This document shows positions 21,875 through 33,726 of a stretch of 64,000 nucleotides of DNA, piece after piece; position 1 is the stretch's first letter; every line of letters begins with the position of its first letter. Below the pieces are notes generated by a model. That model saw nothing but the letters and a program-made list of their open reading frames with translations. It did no database searches and was not told the DNA's origin. Source of the DNA: Serendipita indica DSM 11827 (Eukaryota; Basidiomycota; Agaricomycetes; Sebacinales; Serendipitaceae); the NCBI GenBank assembly GCA_910890315.1, contig CAJVGD010000006.1:310001-374000 (forward strand), written 5' to 3'. A program made the translations under genes and the position numbers.

Positions 21875-23182
21875 TTAAGATACTTGGTAGGCTGCCGACC
21901 AGAGGATGTTACCTTCGGCTGGATCCATGATGCAGGCCATGAGCGTCGCGCTGTTTTTGACGGGTGTACGGGTTAACCAGGTGCTGAGCTCCTTGACGGT
22001 GACACCAGTGGGACCAGGCCTCTGAAATGTCCGTAGGATATACTGTTCTATCGCATTCACCCGTTTCTGGCTCTCTGCGCGTTCAGTAGCCAGGAATTTG
22101 TTGGCTTTGAACAGCATCTCTTCGAACTGAGTCACTGATATACCAGGTGGGAGTTGTGGTAGGTCGAAATGGTTTCCGACCACAATACTCTGATGTTCTT
22201 CTGACACGGTGAAGGCAGAGGGCAAGAGGCCGTCGTATTTGATACCAGTCGCAGTGTACCCATCACAGAAGACGGGAAAGATACTGGGAGGATGCCGCAA
22301 TGCCATCTGCTTGACAGCGTCTGGTAGGCTTGGACATTCCCGTCCAAGGAGGAGCTTGCGAGTGACGATAGTCCACGGATCGTTGAAGAGCCACCGGCTC
22401 AACGAGTTCTTTTTGCCAGGGCTAATGGAGTAGACAAGGTTCGAGTTGAGGGATAACGAAAATCCTTTACGAACGCCCGTGGTGAAGCAGACATGGCCGA
22501 AGTGATGAATCGCTTTGGCGACTACTTCTCCCTTTCGGGTGTAGTGGGCCTCCATCAGGAGTTCTGGCAATCCAATTCCGCATTCAAGCGTCCGAAAGTG
22601 GAGTAGTCTACCAGTTTCGCTTGATGGGACGGTTCCACTTACACACGAGAAGAGCGAGTTGATGAAATGGTTGAACTCGAGGAGCTTGTCAAAAGGGGCC
22701 TCCACCAGGTTGGCTATCGCTTTCATCTCGTTATACTGGTCGTCGGAGAAGCAGCGCTGACGCTCGAATGTACGAAGAATGCTGCTATTGCCTCTGAAAT
22801 AGTACGGAAAATCCCGCACCGTTGTGTATGTGGGACTCATGAGGACCCGTCGGAGCGTGTCTCTACCCCATTTCAAGACTTCATCCCATCTCTCCGTTTG
22901 TGGGCGGTCGAGGTCGATAGAGAATTTTGGAGGAGGCGTACCGCTGACCCATTTTGTAATGCGAGGACGCTCGTGGGGATTGGGTGTGGTATGAGTCGGT
23001 TGCCAATGAGGAATAGAGCGCATATTTGATGTTTTTTGTCCAGCTTTAAGGGATCTGGATGAGGAATTAGGCTTCTTGGGAAGTACTGTCACTTCCAAGC
23101 TCGGGGATTTCGATTTGGGGGATAATTGTGAATCATCATCCGCGCTTGACTTCTTCGGAGACGTTGAATACGTGCGAAACAC
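21875..23182 (-). CDS. Acid-ceramidase-like N-terminal-nucleophile amidase
   Basis: Likely hydrolyses an amide such as an N-acylsphingosine or N-acylethanolamine. The family (acid ceramidase/NAAA) uses an N-terminal Cys exposed by self-cleavage. The conserved start TPPPKFSIDLDRPQTERWDE resembles the PPxYxIDL opening of these enzymes. The probable nucleophile is Cys in NSLFSCVSGTVPSSETG, followed by LLHFRTLECG, which matches the family's HxRTLDWG strand with Asp-Trp changed to Glu-Cys. Downstream GFSLSLNSNL and ALMACIMDPAEGNILWSAA also fit. An N-terminal region rich in Ser and Lys precedes the domain, and further 5' exons may lie at 23183-23710. No clear signal peptide is seen. The Asp to Glu change might affect activity. 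Confidence 0.65.
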   Translation of the reverse strand: MFRTYSTSPKKSSADDDSQLSPKSKSPSLEVTVLPKKPNSSSRSLKAGQKTSNMRSIPHWQPTHTTPNPHERPRITKWVSGTPPPKFSIDLDRPQTERWDEVLKWGRDTLRRVLMSPTYTTVRDFPYYFRGNSSILRTFERQRCFSDDQYNEMKAIANLVEAPFDKLLEFNHFINSLFSCVSGTVPSSETGRLLHFRTLECGIGLPELLMEAHYTRKGEVVAKAIHHFGHVCFTTGVRKGFSLSLNSNLVYSISPGKKNSLSRWLFNDPWTIVTRKLLLGRECPSLPDAVKQMALRHPPSIFPVFCDGYTATGIKYDGLLPSAFTVSEEHQSIVVGNHFDLPQLPPGISVTQFEEMLFKANKFLATERAESQKRVNAIEQYILRTFQRPGPTGVTVKELSTWLTRTPVKNSATLMACIMDPAEGNILWSAAYQVS

Positions 23183-23710
23183 AGCGAGCGGACCAACCCG
23201 GCCTCTCGACAGAATTCTGGATGAAAATTGATGAATAGCAGTTCGCCGAGCAATGTTGAATTTGATACCTGCGGTTGATAAATTCCAAATGGTTGATAAA
23301 CAGCCTCCTTTCGCACAGGAGCTGCGGGCTGGACCCCTTTAGCATGGTCGGCAGAATCTGAACTTGTTTCGGTGGCAGGATGATGCCGGCCGACATCTTC
23401 ACCCCCACCACCACCAGATTGCGGACATGCACTCGACCAGTGTAAATAACTCTATCGTTCTCAGACTTCCTCCATATTGAAGGTGATCTTGTCAATGCCC
23501 GTAAACTCCTCGGTAATAATTCTCATCATCAACAAGGCCCCAAAAGGCCGTCTTCCCCCATTTCAACTTGCATGTATCCACCTTTACTCTATGCACTGTC
23601 CCTGCGTAGTCCACCTCGGTCACAGTAGAGGCTGTTAAGCATTGCGTCAACAAAGCAAGTCTATGAGGAGAAGCATCAAACTCATATCTTGGCACGCATA
23701 TAATACCCAA
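23183..23710 (-). other. Possible 5' exons of the ceramidase-like gene
   Basis: Two open stretches on the minus strand look coding but could not be joined. One (23492-23710) reads MGIICVPRYEFDASPHRLAL to TCKLKWGKTAFWGLVDDENY. The other (about 23285-23450) reads GEDVGRHHPATETSSDSADH to AVYQPFGIYQPQ before a GTATCA donor. They may extend the neighbouring gene or be a separate small gene. Confidence 0.3.
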
Positions 23711-23741
23711 ATGCCGTCGAGGGTGTTTTCTACAGACTATT

Positions 23742-25845
23742 ATGGCTCCCTTTTTGCCCTTGCTCGCCCTTTTTGCGTCAGTCGCTCATGCCTCCTTCCT
23801 CGGGTTGGAACGACGAGCTCCTGCGAACATAACCTGGGAAAGATGCCCCAATACGAATAGCAGCTCTAGGTTGGAGTGCGCTACTGCTCAGTAAATCTGT
23901 GAACCATCTTGGATTGTCTTGTGCTAACACAGAGCAGAGTCCCGTTGGATTGGAATGATACAAGCAAAGGAGATATACCCCTCTCACTCATTCGTCTTCC
24001 CGCCCAGAACAACACGCGGGAAGGGTACATGTTCTTCAACCCAGGTGGTCCAGGCATTCCTGGAACACATGCGCTTATCGCATACGGGGAATTTTTTCAA
24101 GCTAAGCTCGGAGCTGGTTGGGATATTGTCAGCTGGGACACACGTTTGTTCTTGCTCCTCTGTCGAGACGTTTTCGCTCATCCCACGTAGGCGGCCTTTT
24201 GCAGTCTGGTCCCAATATTACCGTTTTCGCCAACGACACGGACTATGACGCCTACTGGACACAATATCAAGGGCTCGGAAAGCTCAGTGCACGTGGAAAC
24301 CTGACTCAGTCCGCAGATGTCGACTTCTTGTATGTGTGCGTGACGCAGCAAAGACAAGTCTAACCGCCAATAGCATGTCTCAAGTGTCAGCCTTCGATAA
24401 TTTGACAATGACTCTCAATCAGAAAATGGTAGAGAAGAACGGAGACAAGCTCAAATAGTAGGCCAACTTGACATCTACCATCGCAAGCTAAAGGGTTTCC
24501 AGCATTGGGACGTGCGCAAATGTGCGAGATCTCGTATACCTCGTCGACTCTATGTACGGAGAGGGCTCAGATGTCAATTTCTGGGGTCTCAGCTACGGTA
24601 CAGTCATCGGGACATACCTCACCCAAATGTTCCCCGAACGTGTCGGGCGAGTTATTCTGGATGGTGAGTTGATTTCACTCGGCGATGAGTAGTACTAATG
24701 CTTCATAAGGCGTCTATGATCCCGAGAAATATGCGAATCTGCCGCCTCTGAAATGGTTCGACATCGATCCATTGACCCGGGACAAAGCTCTGTTGATGTG
24801 GGCTCAGGCTTGTGCTGCCGGTCAAAATTGTACGGCATCCCAGGCCATGCCAAATGCGACAGCAGAGGCACTGTTGGCACAGATTGAGGTTGTCCTCGAT
24901 ACGGCCCATAGGAATTACAACGGCTTTGCATGGACGGACGCATCACAGAAAAACGAGACCGCGTTGATGGATCCTAACAGTTACTCTTGGGAAATAATCG
25001 CCGCGAGTATTTTTAGTGCTCTTTATGACCCCGTCTCATGGGGAGCCATTGCGGACGGACTCCCCCAGATTGCAGCACTTCAGCAAAATCGGACGGCAAA
25101 GGCAAAGTTTACCGGCTTTCCGCTTCTATCCGCACCCCGGTATGGTGAGGTTAGCGAGGATAGATTGGATATGGTCACGATTGCGATCTACTGTAGTGAT
25201 ACCGTCGATCCAGCAGGCGAAACTACAGAGGATCTCTTCAAGGCGTATGTCCACGCCTCTCAAAACATCTCAACACTTGCTGGGGCAGTTATCAGCGCGA
25301 ACATGCGGAGTCATTGCCATAGGTATACGTCCAGAGCTGTCGAAAGACTGCCGCAGAAGATGAACAAGAAACCGAAGAATGTCGTATTAGTCATTGGAAA
25401 CTCTGGTGATCACATCACACCTTTCCAAAGCGCTCGTCGACTTGCTTCGTCAGAGTTCCTTGGTGCCCAAGCTCGGCTTTTGCAATTCAATGCACCCGGT
25501 CATGGATCTCGTGAGTCGATTACTCCATTCCTTGGTTGTGTACTGACGGATGATTGCAGACATCTTCGGTTGGTAATTCAGATTCGTGTACCCTTTTACT
25601 GACCGAGCTTAGCCTCGACTTGTGCTGACGACGTTGTTCGCAAATTTATTCGAGGGACACCGCCAGCGGACTCTGGAAACGACGAAGCCGACGTTATTTG
25701 CGACGTAGACATAACACCATACGGACCCGTTCCAGAGGCTTGGAAGGATCGAAGCGACGACACCCAAACTGACGATGCAATGCGGCTCTTGGCCCAACGC
25801 TTCTATTATTACCTTCTCCTACTCCCTCTCCTCATTTTTATTTGA
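23742..25845 (+). CDS. Secreted alpha/beta-hydrolase, TAP-like peptidase
   Basis: Probable extracellular aminopeptidase of the tripeptidyl aminopeptidase type. A signal peptide opens the protein (MAPFLPLLALFASVAHASF). Exons give VPLDWNDTSKGDIPLSLIRL, the oxyanion-hole region FNPGGPGIPGTHALI, GAGWDIVSWDTRG, then VRDLVYLVDSMYGEG and the nucleophile elbow WGLSYGTVIG (Ser). Later parts are RVILDGVYDPEKYANL and a C-terminal lid and TAP-C region with the catalytic Asp and His candidates in VIGNSGDHITPFQSAR and NAPGHGSR. It ends CADDVVRKFIRGTPPADSG to the TGA at 25843-25845. The junction near 24457-24500 is unresolved: the obvious donor and acceptor create a stop, so either an unusual splice is used or the gene is damaged there. 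Confidence 0.75.
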
Positions 25846-26007
25846 TAGTCCACTCTCACTGTTTAAGGACGTGGTTTGGGTGCTGAAGTAACTGTTTCGA
25901 CTATTGGTTCGACGTCGAAGTCAAGTACTTTACAACAATTATCTTTGCAGACTCGTTCAGTCGATGAACTATGAAACCAAGAGAGCAGAAAGGGATCATT
26001 AAACGTT

Positions 26008-28129
26008 TCAAGCATCATCCACGATTGCCACGCCGCCAGAACTCTTGACGGCGATGGTCTCGAGATTCGTCGATGCGCGGACTGGGTAGGGCGCCTCGAA
26101 GACGGCCTCGAGCTCTTCGAGGGTACGACCAACAGTCTCGACGCAAAGGAAGTACCAAATAATGGACTCGATAACGTCCCATCCGACGAAGATCTTGGGG
26201 ATAAAAGTAAGAAAGGAGACCGTAATAGCAATAACGAAGGACGTACGAAGACGTAGTTGTACTTGATGTTCTTGAGGGCAATGGGTCCAGCGTACAGGTT
26301 GATGAACGAGAAGACGCTGACGACGACACCGTACATGGCCATACCCTTTGCTCGGGTCTCCGTGGCAAGGCACTCGACAGGGTACAATGCCTGAAGAGGT
26401 GTGTAGGTAAACGAGTAGATGATGCTAAGGTTTCGTCAGAATTTGAGCGCTTCGGTATCAGGCAAACCTACTTGAAGAAGAAGTAGGCGGCCAAAGCTCC
26501 CTGGCCGACCTTGAGGTCTGTGATACCAGCAGAGGCATTCGAGTTCCACTTGGCGCTCAATCCACCGTTGATGGCCAACATGATGGCGCAGACAAAAGTA
26601 CCGATCACGAGGACCTTGCGGCGAGGCATCCTGTCGGCGAGCGACACACCAGTGAGAGCGCCAATAGCCGACGTGATAGAGTTGACCAAGTTCAAGATGA
26701 ACTGCATGTTGGAGTCATAACCAATCGACTCGTAGATGTTGAGGTTGAAGTAGCCGAGACCGTTTCCGGAGAATTGACCGAAGACACCCATCAAGACGAC
26801 CATCCTAGATGTTGTTTCAGCATTTTATCAAAAGCAAGGAAGATAGGACTCACAAGAAACGCCAGCGAGCGGCATGGGTCTTGACAAGCTCGGAGTAGTC
26901 CCACCAGCGCTTGTCGGAGGCGTCCAGCTTGATCGAATCCTTGAATTCTTGCCACTCGAGCTCGACAACTGGGTTATTTTCGACACCATTTCCGTGATAC
27001 TTGGTCAAGAACGCCTTGGCTTCAGCATCGCGTCCGTTGGCAAGGAGCCAACGAGGCGACTCTGGAAGGAGGAAGACGGTGAGGGCGACAGCACCAGCAG
27101 GAACGCATTGGAAGATGAGTGGAAGGCGCCACGACATGTCGCTCTTGATCTTTGCGGTTCCGAGGGTGATTGCGGCAGCGGGGATACTTCCACCGAACCA
27201 ACCGCAGTTGTAAAAGGCAGCAAATCGACCACGCCACTGAGGAGGAGCCACTTCAATGGTATAGGATGGAGCAGCGCAAGTCTAGGACGATCGCAGGCGG
27301 GAAACTGTCAGTCGCGTTGAAGAAGAAAAGGGTCAGCGGCACATACCATGATCGAAACACCAAAACCGAGGATAAAGCGTCCAGCAATGAACTGGTTTGC
27401 GTGGTTGGCGCTGGCGATGACTGCAGAGCCACTACCGGAATTGTGAGCCGGGGACATATTGAGCGTCGGACCGGAGAACTTACAGGCAGATAACAAGACC
27501 TCCAGCGAACATACCACCACGACGACCGAATTTATCAGTAATGGGACCCGCAAACCATGGACCGATCTATTCTACGGTTCAGTGGGAGGACGAGTGGGGA
27601 TTCCGCAGTACGTACGATACCACCGACAGTGTCTGGAAAAAGGTTCGATCAGATCTAAATGGATTGAAAAGGGTGTGGACCGACGTACAAATGGAGAAGA
27701 TGATGGAAGTTCCTTCGCCGAGGCCGTTGCCATTGACGAAGCGGTTCTTATAGTAATCCATGCCGTTGATTGCCGTCCTGGACGTGTAGTTCAGCGTCCA
27801 TGATCGCAAACCGTGGATTCTTTAGACTTACATCAAAGAGCCATCATAACCGTTTGCGCAAGAGCACAAAAAGGCGACAAAGCAGCAAACGTAAAGGATG
27901 ATGGATTCCTTGGACCATGGGTTCAAAGCACCGGCAGCAGTGGCAGCGGCCAAGGTGGCATTGTGAACCTTTTTCGTCGACGCGTCGTGGAGCTCGTTGC
28001 CGCGGACGTGCTCTACATGGCGGGACTACAACTTGGACTCAGCCAAGGACGGGTGGACACAGAAACAAGGATACATACGCCTGGAGCAACCTTTTCAGAC
28101 TCGTGCTTCTCGATGGAAGAATGGGACAT
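26008..28129 (-). CDS. MFS sugar transporter (lactose-permease-like)
   Basis: Plasma-membrane sugar:proton symporter of the major facilitator superfamily. It starts MSHSSIEKHESEK at 28129. The next exon gives ALNPWSKESIILYVCCFVAF and CANGYDGSLMSAINGMDYY, typical of fungal hexose and disaccharide carriers. Further signatures are NQFIAGRFILGFGVSIM, APPQWRGRFAAFYNCGWFGG, FLLPESPRWLLANGRDAEA (the PESPR motif), GVFGQFSGNGLGYFNLN, LADRMPRRKVLVIGTFVCA and MYPVECLATETRAKGMAMYG. The last exon, IFVGWDVIESIIWYFLCVET, runs to VAIVDDA and stops at 26008-26010. About 12 membrane segments are expected. It is divergent from the GH2 beta-mannosidase, with 445 bases between starts, suggesting joint induction by mannan or related oligosaccharides. 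Confidence 0.88.
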
Positions 28130-28574
28130 CGTGTCGCTGCGGGGAGGAGGAGCGAAAGGACGTGCAGAAACCGATAAGCGGGTGAGTTGGACTTTTTATA
28201 ACCGCTTCTGACGATTAGACAAGGCACGACGGATATCTGCAGAGAAGGGCGGCGAGGAATCGCCGTGACCAGCGGTGAAATCTGAACAGAAAGTGGTCAG
28301 GAGCCCTGTAGACTCTGGAAATGAGCGGCGAAATCAGAGGTCGAAGGAAGCTGTCCTTCCGAGGACGGGCCAGTCGGCTGCCGTGGCGGCTCTCGTCGTT
28401 TCCCCGAGAAACGACCTCGTGCCGGCACGAGCGGGTTCGAATCCAAATGGACAGCACAAATCACTGAACACAACCTCTTCATTTTCAGATCACGACTGAG
28501 CGAGGCCAAGCGGGCCAGCCCGACTACTTAAGTGTGGTTCCTCAACCATCTTGCACCCAGCAGCATCAGTGGCA
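28130..28574. promoter_or_regulatory. Divergent promoter, transporter and beta-mannosidase
   Basis: Only 445 bases separate the start codons of the sugar transporter (minus) and the GH2 gene (plus). A GCCGGCAC/GTGCCGGC-like palindromic patch lies about 28417-28432. No specific operator was identified. Confidence 0.4.
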
Positions 28575-31500
28575 ATGGCAACTTCTGCAGAGGGCGAGAA
28601 ATCAGCGATCGTACTCAATTTAGACAAAGGATGGTCATTTACACAGCTCACCGGTCATGACCGCAATCAACCCTCTAACAAGGGCACTGAACCTGGCGAA
28701 TGGCTGCCAGTCGACGTTCCCACCGGCGTACATGATGAGCTCCTCAAGCTCTCCAGAATTCCGGATCCATTCGTTGGTATGTCGATATCGCTCTATCTGC
28801 GCCGATCGCTCTATCCATCATTCCTATATCTCTATTCGACACCCCTACGTCTCATATACGACTCATATCCGCTTCATTTCTCAGAGATCTCCGTGCTTAC
28901 ATCCTAATAGGCCTTAATGAACATCTTATTCAGTGGATTGGAGAGGAGTCTTGGGCGTTCCAGACCAAATTCTCCATTCCTACCTCAGCTCATAGACTTT
29001 CCCATATCGATATTGTATTCGAGGGACTAGATACGTATGCGACTGTATCGGTTGACGGAAGAACCATCCTCGAGTGCGTCGGCTGGCCGGCTTTGGATCC
29101 TCGGGGTAATACTGATCGGTTATCAGGTCGAACAATATGTTTGTTCCTTACAGAGTGCCCCTCAAGGAGGCGTTGGGTTCCTCCGACTGCGAGACTGAGC
29201 ACTCGCTCCTGATAGAGTTCAGCTCAACTTTTGTAAAGGGACGTGCTCTTCAGCGGGAAAATGCCGACAAGACAGCCGTGGCCTTGCGCGGGGGAGGAGC
29301 CACAGGAGGAGCTGGTGTAATGCAAGGCGCATCAAACCAAATTCCTGGGCCTAATGGCGAACTTGCACTATGGAATGGTGATTCATCTCGACTGCATGTA
29401 AGCTCGGTGCCGCCTAGTAGGAAACATACCCCTTAAAATTTTGATCCTCCAACAGGTACGCAAGGCCCAGTATGCTTACGGTTGGGATTGGGGACCAGTA
29501 GTACTAGCCGTCGGTCCATGGAAGCCCATACGCGTGGAAGCGTACGACACGCGGATAGCAGAAATGAGGACCGAGGTCGATATTAGCGGCGATTTGTCAG
29601 CCGCGATCGTTGCAGTCCATGCATTAATCGAAGGAGGGGCTCCCAAAGAGCTCACTGCCACGCTGATATTAGCGGAAAGTGGATCCACGGAAGCCGGACG
29701 CACGACAGTACACATTCCGGCAGGTGTGACCCTTGTGGACGCCAAAGTTGCTATTCAGAGCCCAAAACTATGGTATCCAGTTGGACAGGGTCAACAACCA
29801 CTTTATGAGGCATCACTCGTAATCTCGGACGGACAATGCGAGCTGGCCAAGGCGTCGAAACGAATTGGACTTCGCAAGGTCCGAGTCGTACAGAAACCCC
29901 TCGACGGAGAAAATGAGGGTGCATCTTTCTATTTCGAAGTCAATGGGAAAGGCATTTTTGCAGGAGGTGGGGGAGTCTAGTTGCTTTCGTGACCCACTCG
30001 TGACCCTTCGCTAGGCTCCAACTGGATCCCAGCAGACTCCTTCCTTACCACGTACGTTCTCCTTTCTCCTTTACAAGTTTATCCTGACATTTCACAGAAT
30101 CTCTCCAGAGCGATATCGAGCATGGCTTCAGCTCCTCGTGGACGGCAACCAGAATATGGTCAGAATCTGGGGAGGTGGCATCTACGAGCATGATGCATTC
30201 TACGACATATGCGATGGCAAGCGTGTGCACCATCTGCCGAGGAGGGCGCTGACCTCGTTGTAGAACTCGGCATTTTGGTCTGGCAGGACTTTATGTTTGG
30301 TTGTGGACAGGTAGGTTTACATTGATCCATCTCCATATGCTAATACCTCGAAGTATCCCGCGTACGACGAGTTCCTGTCTCGTGTCTCAGCAGAGGTCGA
30401 TGCAAATGTGAAGCGTCTCCGTCACCATCCATCCATCGTTATCTGGGGTGTGTGAGAGAAATATTCTAGTGGAATCACAGGCTCACTTTAATTTCTAGCT
30501 GGGAACAACGAGGACTATGCACTCGCCGAGTCCATACCTCTCGAATTGGACTACTCGGTCGAATACCCAGACGTAGACTTTCGAAAGACATCCTTTCCAG
30601 CACGATATATATACGAGGTTCTTCTACCAGACGCAATCTCAAGACTTGCACCAGATGTGTATTACCACCGGGGCTCGCCCTATAGTGGATCTGGCAAACG
30701 CAGCGACGATAAGAAGCACGGGGACATTCACCAGTGGAACGTTTGGCACGTAAGTACCCATTCTAAAGTCGGCAGGCTCGTGCTCGCAGCGACCAATCGC
30801 CGAGGTTCCGCATTCTCTCCCAGGCCAAGTAGTCTCTCCGAGACTATAACCGATTAGCATTGCGTACTGAAGTTCTCCCTAGGGCTCGCAAGAACCATGG
30901 CACAACTGGGATGTCCTCGCTGGACGCTTCATCTCCGAGTTTGGAATGTCAGTCGACCATTCACCGTTTGCTCGCTATGCGCTGAAACCTTTGTCCTTAG
31001 GCAAGGGTATCCAGACATTCGCACCGTCGACTACTGGATTGGAGACGACAAATCGGAGCGATACCCGCAATCGCGGTACGTTAAAACCATCGACTCTGAC
31101 GAATCGGATTTCTAAGAGTCCTGCAGAACGATGAACAGCCACAACAAGGCAGACGGCTTCGAACGCCGACTCGAGGTATGCATCCCGATTGGTCCCACTT
31201 TCATGGCTAGAAAGTTTCATAGCTCTACCTGATGGAAAACTTCAAACATGCGTTTGACATCGAGTCCTATGTCTATTACACGCAAATTATGCAGGCAGAA
31301 TGCTTGGCTGCTGCTTACAGATTATGGCGCCGCGAGTGGCGAGGACCTAACAAGGAATATGTCGGCGGTGCATTGGTTTGGCAGGCAAGTCTGAGGTTTC
31401 TATCAATTAGCTGACTCTCATGTTGTCCTTTAGCTCAACGATTGTTGGCCAGTCACGTCGTGGGCAATTGCAGACTACTTTTTGCGTCCCAAGCCGGCAT

Positions 31501-32232
31501 ACTTTACGATTGCACGCGAACTCGCGCCATATACGGTCGGCATGACGCGCAAAGCCGTAAAGACGTTTGCATCAAAGGACACGCTCGCATTCTTCACCAT
31601 CTCATCCCACCTCGAGATATGGGGTACAAATTCTCAATCTCAGAGCAAGACCGTGTGTCTCGAAGTGCACGCGTATGATGTGGAAGCTGGAAGGGCTATC
31701 GATGTGACCGTAGAAGGTTTCACCGGTGGGAAAAAAGAGGTCGTGCTCGCCCCAAATGCGTCGACCCAACTCTGGAAAGGCCAGACGCCTGGTGTGGAAG
31801 ACGTGCATGTCGAGGGTATGAGGAGCAAACCAATTGTGATTCAAGCGCGTCTCGTGGACGTGGACACTGGCGTCGTCTTGGCACGGTACTCGAATTGGTA
31901 CGTCGGAGTAGACAATTACAACAAGCCAATACTGAATGGTATACAGGCCAGAACCATTCAAATACATCCACTTCCCAACAAAGGAACAAGTAAATCTCCA
32001 GATTGTGCCAAGCACGACTGGTGCAGTGGCCGACGGATCCCTGACTTCGACGTCCTTGACGATTACGGCTGACCGACCAGTCAAGGGGCTGGTACTTGAT
32101 GTTGATGGAGAGTGGGCAAAGTTTTCCGACCAGGCCATCGACCTGTTCCCCGGAGATCCGCAGGTCGTTGGCGTCGTCGGACTGGATGGAAGAACAGTGA
32201 AAGTGAGATACCTCGGAGATGGTACCGCATGA
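28575..32232 (+). CDS. Beta-mannosidase, GH2
   Basis: Releases mannose from the non-reducing end of beta-manno-oligosaccharides. It starts MATSAEGEKSAIVLNLDKGW. Exons follow the GH2 plan: an N-terminal jelly roll (WIGEESWAFQTKFSIP, DIVFEGLDTYATVSVDG, YGWDWGPVVLAVGPWKPIR), an immunoglobulin-like domain, then the catalytic barrel. The acid/base Glu is in WAGNNEDYAL (about 30500) and the nucleophile Glu in RFISEFGMQGYPD (about 30935-31010, split by an intron). Other barrel markers are NQNMVRIWGGGIYEHDAFYD, LGILVWQDFMFGCGQYPAYD and GGALVWQLNDCWPVTSWAI. The C-terminal domains run to KVRYLGDGTA. About a dozen introns. No signal peptide is visible, so it may be intracellular, acting on oligosaccharides imported by the divergent transporter. 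Confidence 0.92.
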
Positions 32233-32261
32233 GGTAGAGGGTGCAATAAATCACGTTGAAG

Positions 32262-32799
32262 CTACTGGCGGTACTTGATCTCCAAACCTCCAAGGACAAT
32301 CTCTGGTGGCTCGTCTTCAGACGGGGGTCGCGGGAGAGCAATTGTAAAGGCAACACAAGCTATCCCTATGCTTGGTTTACGCGCATTCTCCTTGGGTGAA
32401 TTTTGCTTTTGCTCCTCTACGCTCAACGGCTATAAATATGTGAGATGCGTAAGCAACTCAAAGCCGACTACGCACAAGGTAACGCTCCAAATTCTTCGAA
32501 TCCAATCCCTTTTCCGTATGAGAAGTAAGATATGCCGTATCAAACGTCGGAGGACAATTGAGCGCCTTTTCGCGTTCTGCCCGTAGTCGCTCTCGTTCCC
32601 GCAGGGCTGCTTGATAGAGTGGATCACGAAGAAGGCGTGCCTGCCGTTGCATATGGCATAGGCAGACGGCACATAAAACGATTGCAGCGAATACGAAGAA
32701 CGAGATTAGGGCCGCAATTACAGGAACGAGCCGTACATCGAGACCAAATAACAAGAGGGAACTGGAATCATTGGATGGAGAAGATGCGGATGTGGACAT
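32262..32799 (-). CDS. Small single-pass membrane protein
   Basis: Unrecognised. It starts MSTSASSPSNDSSSLLLFG at 32799 and has one membrane span (VIAALISFFVFAAIVLCAVC) followed by a basic coiled stretch (QAALRERERLRAEREKAL). One intron (about 32430-32473, GTGCGT donor) leads to a last exon reading PLSVEEQKQNSPKENARKP to LGGLEIKYRQ, stop at 32262-32264. The product is about 160 residues with a short outside and a longer cytosolic part. It is tail to tail with beta-mannosidase, only 29 bases between stop codons. Role unknown. Confidence 0.65.
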
Positions 32800-33208
32800 G
32801 ACGAGGATACGCTAGAAATCGGGCGTGAGTACCGGTCGGTGGCGCTACAAGGATGGACCGTACGGCGTTATAAATCCGTATACCGGTCCGAGTGCATTCC
32901 CAAAAGGACTTTGGAACGCTGTACGGCTTGCCGCCGTTTGTCTAGAGCAGGTCGGTCGTGGGCGGGTCCAAGATCCAGATCTCCCTAGGTATCCTACGAG
33001 CACGGGCAATGATGACGACGGGCGATTCGGAGACGAGAAATGGAGACTATCGGAACCTTGTTACCCGGTCGGGTGATTCCTTCAGCAGCCATCGAATTGT
33101 CTCCCCGGATTTACTCCTCAGTGGCAGGCTCGCCGTCAAACAAGGGAAATTGGTAGCAAGATGAATGTATAATAGCGTCGGAAAGAAGAGAGTACACTCG
33201 TAGGAACT
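32800..33208. other. Intergenic
   Basis: Between the P1 stop and the start of the small membrane gene, both on the minus strand. The open plus frames here are short and lack splice or family support. Confidence 0.4.
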
Positions 33209-33726
33209 CTAATCGAACAAACCGAAGCCCTAGGAAACAGCGCATGAGGTTGGGGCAGCAGTGGAATGTAAATTTGACATACCATGTCGTCGTCCGACTC
33301 TTCCTTCTCCTCCTTCTTCTCCTCGGCCTTTTCTTCTGGTGCAGCAGCGGCCCCTCCACCAGCGGCAGCAGCCGGGGCAGCACCACCGCCAACAGCAGGT
33401 CCTCCACCACCCGATCCAACGTTTGAGAGCAATTCCTTGACGTCCTTGCCCTCCAATGCCTTTGCGAGGAGTGTGGCCCAGATTGGCTCGAGTTCAACGT
33501 CGGCAGCGTTTGTTAGTGCCAAAATCTTCTCAGACTGTAGGTTTGAAGAGTATAAAATGTCAACAAAGGATTGTAGATGGCTTTGATGAACGCGTACTGT
33601 GATTTCTACATTGTCATCGGCGAGGATGAGGGCGGCATATGTGGCAGCGAGCTCCGCGTTGGCCTGAAAGCGTATAACGAGTCAGATATACGAATTTTGG
33701 TGCATTTGAGGCTGAATTTGTACCAT
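33209..33726 (-). CDS. RPP1: 60S acidic ribosomal protein P1
   Basis: Stalk protein of the large ribosomal subunit; binds P0 as P1/P2 dimers and recruits elongation factors. The first exon is just the ATG at 33724-33726. The next reads [20 protein letters not shown], then [40 protein letters not shown], an Ala/Gly-rich hinge, and the acidic [14 protein letters not shown]. The last exon is only GFGLFD plus the stop (33209-33211). The P1 identity rests on the [17 protein letters not shown] helix. Introns are GT-AG. It is divergent from Rheb and close to P0. Confidence 0.95.

Noticed and set aside
27813-28211. Plus-strand frames over the sugar transporter 5' end
   Set aside because: Antisense to clear transporter exons (ALNPWSKES, CANGYDGSLM).
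28380-28470. tRNA-like GGTTCGAATCC box
   Set aside because: The flanking bases cannot form the T stem, and no matching A box or acceptor stem is present.
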